Shown: positions 6,040 to 9,952 of the stretch, piece after piece
Layout: every line of letters begins with the position of its first letter
How positions within the stretch are numbered: position 1 is the first letter of the stretch
Source: Candidatus Omnitrophota bacterium
GTDB taxonomy: Bacteria > Omnitrophota > Gorgyraeia > Tantalellales > Tantalellaceae
DNA length: 9,952 nucleotides
Direction of reading: 5' to 3'
Assembly: GCA_018814505.1 (NCBI GenBank)
Contig: JAHIZQ010000297.1
Span: 1 to 9,952, forward strand
Program-made: the position numbers and the translations under genes
Notes under the pieces: model-generated
Database searches by the model: none
Told to the model about the DNA's origin: nothing
What the model saw: only the letters and a program-made list of their open reading frames with translations

Positions 6040-7080
6040 ATGAAGATATTCTTAGGAATAATAAGAGAAGCCTATATTTTGTTTAATGAAATGTCGCCAT
6101 ATCTTTTATTTGGTTTTATTTTTGCCGGGGTTCTTCATGTTTTTATTGATACAAAATCCATAAGCCGCCATTTGGGGCATAATAGTTTTTTAGCGGTGAT
6201 AAAAGCTTCTTTGTTTGGTATTCCTCTTCCGCTTTGTTCCTGTTCAGTTATCCCCGCGGCAATGTCTCTCCGGAAAGAAGGCGCGGCGCGGGGAGCTGTG
6301 TTGTCTTTTCTCATTTCAACCCCAACCACGGGAGTCGATTCTATCTTTGCGACATATGCGCTTTTAGGGGGATTTTTCACGGTGTATAGAATTATCGCTT
6401 CGTTTGTTACGGGAGTTTTGTCAGGAATTGTCGCTAATGCATTAATAAAAGAAACAGATGCTCCAAGTGAAAAAAATAATACGCCGTGTAAACTTTGCGG
6501 TACGGAGGAAATCCATTCGCATGGGTTAGTGTCAAAAGTAAAAGGTGTATTTAGCTACGCGTTTGGAGATCTCTTGAAAGACAGCGGAAAAGCTTTACTG
6601 GCAGGCATATTAATCGGTGGCATTATTACTTATTTTGTGCCGGAAACGTTTATAATTACATATTTGGGATCAGGGCTTAAAGCGATGTTTGTTATGCTTA
6701 TTGTCGGTATTCCAATGTATGTATGCGCGACAGCCTCAATCCCGATAGCCGCCGCGCTAATGATGAAAGGTCTGGATCCCGGAGCGGCTTTTGTTTTTTT
6801 AGTCGCGGGTCCGGCTACAAATATTGTTACAATGAGTGTTGTAGCCAAGAATATGGGCATTAAAACGCTTGTTGTATATTTAGGTTCAATAGTTCTAGGC
6901 AGTATTTTGTTGGGAATTGTTCTTGATAAAATTTATTTTTATTTCGACAAAGGGGAGCTCTTTAAATTAATGGTAAATCATCGAATATTAATTCCGGTTG
7001 AAGCCCGGATGATTACAAGTATAGTTTTATTTGTGCTTATAGCATATAATCTCTTTAACCATACAAAACGTGTATTATGA
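6040..7080 (+). CDS. SO_0444-type permease, putative copper/zinc efflux transporter
   Basis: A 346-residue polytopic membrane protein of the COG0701 permease family. It has two homologous halves of about four helices, separated by a hydrophilic cytoplasmic loop. The signature PLPLCSCSVIPAA (C66, C68) is followed by LRKEGAARGAVLSFLISTPTTGVDS, the hallmark of the SO_0444 metal-efflux branch. The loop has C150-x2-C153 and H159-x-H161, plausible metal ligands. The second half has PMYVCATASIPIAAALM and GPATNIVTM. The ArsP organoarsenical branch is the closest alternative, but the CSCS motif and His/Cys loop favour metal efflux. The ribosome binding site is weak (an AGG in AGGCGCGG upstream). It begins 40 bases after the glycosylase stop, and ccdA follows at once. 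Substrate is inferred from family only. Confidence 0.85.
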   Translation: MKIFLGIIREAYILFNEMSPYLLFGFIFAGVLHVFIDTKSISRHLGHNSFLAVIKASLFGIPLPLCSCSVIPAAMSLRKEGAARGAVLSFLISTPTTGVDSIFATYALLGGFFTVYRIIASFVTGVLSGIVANALIKETDAPSEKNNTPCKLCGTEEIHSHGLVSKVKGVFSYAFGDLLKDSGKALLAGILIGGIITYFVPETFIITYLGSGLKAMFVMLIVGIPMYVCATASIPIAAALMMKGLDPGAAFVFLVAGPATNIVTMSVVAKNMGIKTLVVYLGSIVLGSILLGIVLDKIYFYFDKGELFKLMVNHRILIPVEARMITSIVLFVLIAYNLFNHTKRVL

Positions 7081-7099
7081 AATAAGAAGGGGAGACTTT

Positions 7100-7804
7100 A
7101 TGGAGAATATAGCGTACTACTTAAATAACATATCGCTTTTAACTTACGTTGTTGTTTTTTTTGCCGGAGTTATGACTTCGTTTACACCATGCATTTTTCC
7201 GCTTGTCCCTATTGTTGCCAGTGTAATAGGGGGCGTGCAGGGTGGGGGTAAATCGCGTTTACGGGGTTTTATGCTTTCACTAATATATGTTTTTGGCATG
7301 GCGATCACTTTTTCCATACTGGGAACTATTGCCGCTATGACTGGGAGGTTGTTCGGTCAGGTGCAGTCTAACCCCATCACTTATTTAATCGTGGGGAATG
7401 TGATTATTTTTTTCGCGTTAGTTCTTCTGGATGTAATACATCTGCCTGTATTTTTATTGAATAGGGTTGGGTTGGGAAAAATTACTAGAAGCCATGGAGT
7501 TTTTTCCGTGTTGTTTATGGGGATGATTTCAGGACTTATTGCTTCTCCATGTGCGGCGGCTATTTTGGGAGCTTTGTTGGCCTTTGTCGCGACTACGCAA
7601 AATGCGGTTTTAGGCGCGTCGTTACTATTTACTTACGCGATTGGATTAGGAACGCTTCTTATAATTATTGGAACGTTCAGTGGGCTGATTGCGTCAATCC
7701 CGCGTTCAGCAAAAATAATGAAAATTGTACAAAAAGTGTTTGCGTTTGGGATGATTCTATTAGGGGAATATTTTATATTTAAAGCGGGTATTTTAAATTT
7801 GTAA
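7100..7804 (+). CDS. ccdA: CcdA-type thiol transporter
   Basis: Integral membrane protein of the DsbD/CcdA family that carries electrons from cytoplasmic thioredoxin-like proteins to periplasmic ones through a cysteine pair. It has 234 residues and about six membrane helices. The two reactive cysteines are C31 in SFTPCIFPLVPI and C151 in IASPCAAAILG, the paired TPC/SPC pattern of the family. There is no N- or C-terminal thioredoxin domain, so it is the short CcdA form rather than full DsbD. An in-frame ATG at 7070 overlaps the permease, but ATG 7100 has AGGGGAG at 7088-7094 and is preferred. The next gene encodes an exported TlpA-like protein, its expected partner. Cytoplasmic input could come from the glutaredoxin/reductase pair upstream (inference). 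Confidence 0.93.
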   Translation: MENIAYYLNNISLLTYVVVFFAGVMTSFTPCIFPLVPIVASVIGGVQGGGKSRLRGFMLSLIYVFGMAITFSILGTIAAMTGRLFGQVQSNPITYLIVGNVIIFFALVLLDVIHLPVFLLNRVGLGKITRSHGVFSVLFMGMISGLIASPCAAAILGALLAFVATTQNAVLGASLLFTYAIGLGTLLIIIGTFSGLIASIPRSAKIMKIVQKVFAFGMILLGEYFIFKAGILNL

Positions 7805-7828
7805 TACAACAAACGGAAAGGAAGAATA

Positions 7829-8317
7829 ATGAAAAAAAACGGCATTAGAAGGTTTGTGTCTTTGGTAATGGCGGTATTTGTGTTAACTATATGTCTTCCG
7901 GCTTGTGCACGGCCTGTTTCTCCAGGACAGTCTGCGCCGGATTTCACGTTAGAAACTTTAGAAGGCGCTAAGATAGCTTTGACAGATGAACTTAAAACAA
8001 AAAAAGTCGTTTTGGTCTTTTTTGCTATGTGGTGCCCTCATTGTGTGTCATCTGTTCCAGATGTGAATGCTTTTTATTCAAAGAATAAAGACAAAGTTTC
8101 GGTGATTGCGATTGATATACAAGAGCCTAGAGGCAAAGTTGAAAGTTTTATCAGGAAAAGAAACGTTGAATACCCTGTTGTGATAGATTCTACTGCGTCA
8201 GTAAGCAACAATTATGGTATAAGCGGGATTCCAACCGTAATAGCGATTGATGAAAATAAAAAAGTTTTGTACAGAGGTACAAGCATAGTTGATTTGGAAA
8301 ATAAAATAGAATTCTAA
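7829..8317 (+). CDS. exported TlpA/ResA-like thioredoxin
   Basis: A 162-residue envelope thiol-disulfide protein. Residues 1-27 form a signal peptide: basic KKNGIRR, a hydrophobic stretch, then LPAC at 23-26. That could be a lipobox with C26 as the lipidated residue (proline at -2 is unusual) or an ordinary cleavage after ACA. The mature part starts SPGQSAPDFTLETLEG, typical of the AhpC/TSA-Redoxin-TlpA fold. The active site is W68-C69-P-H-C72 in FFAMWCPHC, and the cis-proline is P134 in SGIPTVIAID. It lies 24 bases after ccdA with GGAAAGGA ahead of its ATG, so CcdA probably keeps it reduced. Its targets (cytochrome c maturation, metal chaperones or other) are not shown, since no cytochrome gene is in the window. 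Confidence 0.9.
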   Translation: MKKNGIRRFVSLVMAVFVLTICLPACARPVSPGQSAPDFTLETLEGAKIALTDELKTKKVVLVFFAMWCPHCVSSVPDVNAFYSKNKDKVSVIAIDIQEPRGKVESFIRKRNVEYPVVIDSTASVSNNYGISGIPTVIAIDENKKVLYRGTSIVDLENKIEF

Positions 8318-8342
8318 TAGATTTTCAATCAAGGAGAATGCT

Positions 8343-8633
8343 ATGGGTATAATCAAATTGTTGGTTCTTAGTATGGTTTTAACGGGGTTGGGTTTATCCT
8401 CGGTAGGTTTCGCGGATGATCAGTTACAGTCGTCACTTGGTGAAGATGTTTATTCAGAGGATGTGGATAATGATTTTTGTCCGGTTGCAGGAGGAGCTGT
8501 TGATAAGTGTACACCGTATCGTACGGAGTGTAATGGCAAAACCATTGGTTTTTCTTCCCCTGGCGCTGTTGAAGAATTTAATGAAAATCCCGATAAATAT
8601 TTAAACAATATTTGGTATACCGAAGAAACGTAA
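8343..8633 (+). CDS. exported YHS-domain protein
   Basis: A 96-residue protein with a signal peptide (about 1-24, cleavage after VGFA) and one YHS domain. The domain runs from C46 in DFCPVAGGAV through NGKTIGFSSPG to EFNENPDKYLNN. YHS domains are small metal-associated modules found with metal transporters and oxygenases. Usual members have a second cysteine pair in an F-C-x-x-x-C type segment; here this reads GFSSPGAVEEF, with serine and alanine in those places. Other cysteines are C56 and C63. Metal binding, if any, would differ from the standard. ATG 8343 follows AAGGAG, 25 bases after the TlpA-like gene. The context with a metal permease and thiol carriers suggests a periplasmic metal or redox accessory role, which is inference. 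Confidence 0.8.
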   Translation: MGIIKLLVLSMVLTGLGLSSVGFADDQLQSSLGEDVYSEDVDNDFCPVAGGAVDKCTPYRTECNGKTIGFSSPGAVEEFNENPDKYLNNIWYTEET

Positions 8634-8659
8634 CAGCTTGTAATATAATAACTTAGCGC

Positions 8660-8716
8660 TAAAAAAAATGGGTTCCGAGGCAGGTGTTTTTACTATTGCG
8701 GAACCTATTATTTTAA
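8660..8716 (+). terminator. intrinsic terminator after the YHS gene, possibly bidirectional
   Basis: Arms 8667-8677 and 8699-8709 pair over 11 bp with one G-T pair, around a 21-base loop. A run of eight A (8661-8668) precedes the stem and overlaps its base, and TTATTTTAAT lies over its 3' end. A second T8 run is at 8723-8730. It closes the redox and metal gene cluster. Confidence 0.75.
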
Positions 8717-8731
8717 TAAATGTTTTTTTTC

Positions 8732-8759
8732 TTGTATTGTTACCAAAACTTGATAAAAT
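8732..8759 (+). promoter_or_regulatory. putative promoter for aldolase
   Basis: TTGTAT (8732-8737), 16 bases, TAAAAT (8754-8759, five of six consensus). The -35 box is poor. It lies between the terminator and the aldolase, about 80 bases ahead of its start, where a new promoter is needed. Confidence 0.35.
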
Positions 8760-8837
8760 GCTTCTAGTTGGGACAAAAACGGTTAATTGAGAAATAAAGT
8801 CTTATTTGCAGTAAAAAAAAAGAAGAGGAGTAGGATT

Positions 8838-9809
8838 ATGCATAGTTACAAAGATTTAGGATTAGTAAATACTCGGGATATGTATTCAAAAGCTATAGGC
8901 GGGAAATACGGGATTCCCGGTTATAATTTTAATAATATGGAACAATTGCAGGCTATTATTACTGCTTGCATAGAAACAAATTCTCCTGTTGTTTTACAGG
9001 TTTCTTCGGGAGCAAGAAAATACGCGAACCAGATATTGTTAAGGCATATGGCGCACGGCGCGATGGATATAATTAAGGACGCTGGTTCTAATATTCCGGT
9101 TGCTTTACATCTTGATCACGGCGATTCTTACGAACTGTGTGTTTCCTGTGTAGAATCCGGATTTTCTTCGGTTATGATAGACGGATCAGGACTATCTTTT
9201 GAAGATAATATCGCGCTTACAAAAAAAGTTGTTGAGTATGCTCATAAGCATGATGTTACAGTTGAAGGTGAACTTGGAGTTTTGGCTGGCATAGAAGATG
9301 AGGTCAGCCATGAAGAAACGCATTACACAAAACCCGAAGAAGTTGAAGAATTTGTCGGAAAAACAGGAGTAGACAGTTTGGCCATATCTATTGGAACGTC
9401 GCATGGAGCTTATAAATTTAAAGTTGGTCCAGGAGAAGAAGTCCCGCCGTTAAGGTTTGATATCCTGCATGAAGTTGAGAAAAGGCTTCCGGGATTTTCA
9501 ATAGTTCTTCATGGCGCTAGTTCCGTTATGCCGGAATATGTTGAGATGATAAATAAGTACGGCGGTAAAATGGAAAATGCTGTAGGTGTGCCGGAAGATC
9601 AGCTTCGTAAGGCCGCGGAATCAGCGGTATGTAAAATCAATATTGACAGTGACGGTCGGCTTGCTATGACCGCGAAAATAAGAGAAGTGTTTGTAACTAG
9701 CCCGAAAGAATTTGATCCAAGAAAGTATCTTGGTCCTGCGCGGGACGAACTTATTAAAATGTATAAACATAAAAATGAGAACGTCCTTGGTAGCGCGGGT
9801 AAAGCGTAG
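8838..9809 (+). CDS. fba: class II fructose-1,6-bisphosphate aldolase
   Basis: Zinc-dependent cytoplasmic aldolase of glycolysis and gluconeogenesis, interconverting fructose-1,6-bisphosphate with dihydroxyacetone phosphate and glyceraldehyde-3-phosphate. It has 323 residues. The catalytic aspartate and first zinc histidine are D93-H94 in LHLDHGDSYE. Other ligands are E143 in VEGELG, H189 in GTSHGAYKF and H225 in LHGASS. NIDSD (268-272) is the substrate-binding strand. Tagatose-bisphosphate aldolase is a related alternative, though length and HYTKPEEV fit Fba better. The frame is open back to 8787, but ATG 8838 with AGGAG at 8826-8830 gives the normal N-terminus. It lies past the cluster's terminator, so it is probably a separate housekeeping unit. 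Confidence 0.93.
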   Translation: MHSYKDLGLVNTRDMYSKAIGGKYGIPGYNFNNMEQLQAIITACIETNSPVVLQVSSGARKYANQILLRHMAHGAMDIIKDAGSNIPVALHLDHGDSYELCVSCVESGFSSVMIDGSGLSFEDNIALTKKVVEYAHKHDVTVEGELGVLAGIEDEVSHEETHYTKPEEVEEFVGKTGVDSLAISIGTSHGAYKFKVGPGEEVPPLRFDILHEVEKRLPGFSIVLHGASSVMPEYVEMINKYGGKMENAVGVPEDQLRKAAESAVCKINIDSDGRLAMTAKIREVFVTSPKEFDPRKYLGPARDELIKMYKHKNENVLGSAGKA

Positions 9810-9843
9810 TTTTGGGTAATTGGTTGATTCGTACAGAGCTACA

Positions 9844-9884
9844 TCAATTTATGAATTGACGGGTGTCCAATAGTTCCCTATGTC
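9844..9884 (+). promoter_or_regulatory. candidate promoter/operator for the gene at the right edge
   Basis: TTGACG (9856-9861), 17 bases, TATGTC (9879-9884) is a possible promoter. A 6-bp AT hairpin TCAATT/AATTGA (9844-9849 and 9854-9859) overlaps the -35 box. A second -35-like TTGACA at 9895-9900 has no good -10 box at normal spacing. All of this is weak. Confidence 0.2.
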
Positions 9885-9936
9885 ATCCTCGAAGTTGACA
9901 ATTGCGGATAGCGTAAAACTGTTAAAGGTAAATTTT

Positions 9937-9952
9937 ATGAAAGAAATAGAAA
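9937..9952 (+). CDS. start of an unidentified gene, cut by the window edge
   Basis: ATG at 9937 follows TAAAGG (9923-9928) at normal spacing and is the first start after a 127-base gap beyond the aldolase. Only MKEIE can be read before the window ends, so the product cannot be named. Confidence 0.5.

Noticed and set aside
7549..7782. 77-codon + strand frame inside ccdA
   Set aside because: It is fully contained in a conserved membrane-protein gene; a shadow frame.

Overview
The window reads as chromosomal DNA from an anaerobic or microaerophilic bacterium. It is fairly AT-rich, every convincing gene is on the + strand, and most genes have a clear AAGGAG-type ribosome binding site. Lifestyle is inferred from the non-haem-iron defence set (rubredoxin, superoxide reductase, rubrerythrin, ferritins); no catalase or superoxide dismutase is present in the window. 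A periplasm-facing thiol pathway (CcdA plus a TlpA-like protein) and an exported YHS protein suggest a Gram-negative-type envelope. The mix fits an uncultured candidate phylum (for example Omnitrophota or a relative), but that placement is only an impression.

Layout. 2-1024: 3' three quarters of a glutamate dehydrogenase gene, closed by a strong hairpin terminator. 1025-1353: promoter-like sequence, a 27-codon ORF with a good ribosome binding site, and a second perfect hairpin just ahead of rubredoxin. 1354-3143: oxidative-stress and iron block with a 45-residue rubredoxin, ferritin, desulfoferrodoxin (superoxide reductase) and rubrerythrin. 3179-4945: a two-halved ferritin-like protein overlapping a CPFC glutaredoxin, then an AhpF/thioredoxin-reductase-like flavoprotein. 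4950-5999: two tiny overlapping helical proteins that each look like half of a ferritin-like bundle, overlapping an Ogg2-type 8-oxoguanine glycosylase/lyase. 6040-8633: an SO_0444-type metal permease, CcdA, an exported TlpA-like thioredoxin and an exported YHS-domain protein, closed by a terminator. 8838-9809: class II fructose-bisphosphate aldolase with its own leader. 9937-end: first codons of another gene.

How the genes fit together (inference). Rubredoxin probably supplies electrons to superoxide reductase and rubrerythrin, which remove superoxide and peroxide; ferritin and the smaller diiron proteins hold or oxidise iron; glutaredoxin and the flavoprotein supply thiol reducing power; the glycosylase repairs oxidised guanine; and the downstream genes export metal and pass reducing equivalents across the membrane. 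It looks like one 7-kb oxygen, iron and thiol defence neighbourhood flanked by central-metabolism genes. The least-described parts are the split half-ferritin pair, the 27-residue ORF with its hairpin before rubredoxin, and two GTAG-type intergenic palindromes.
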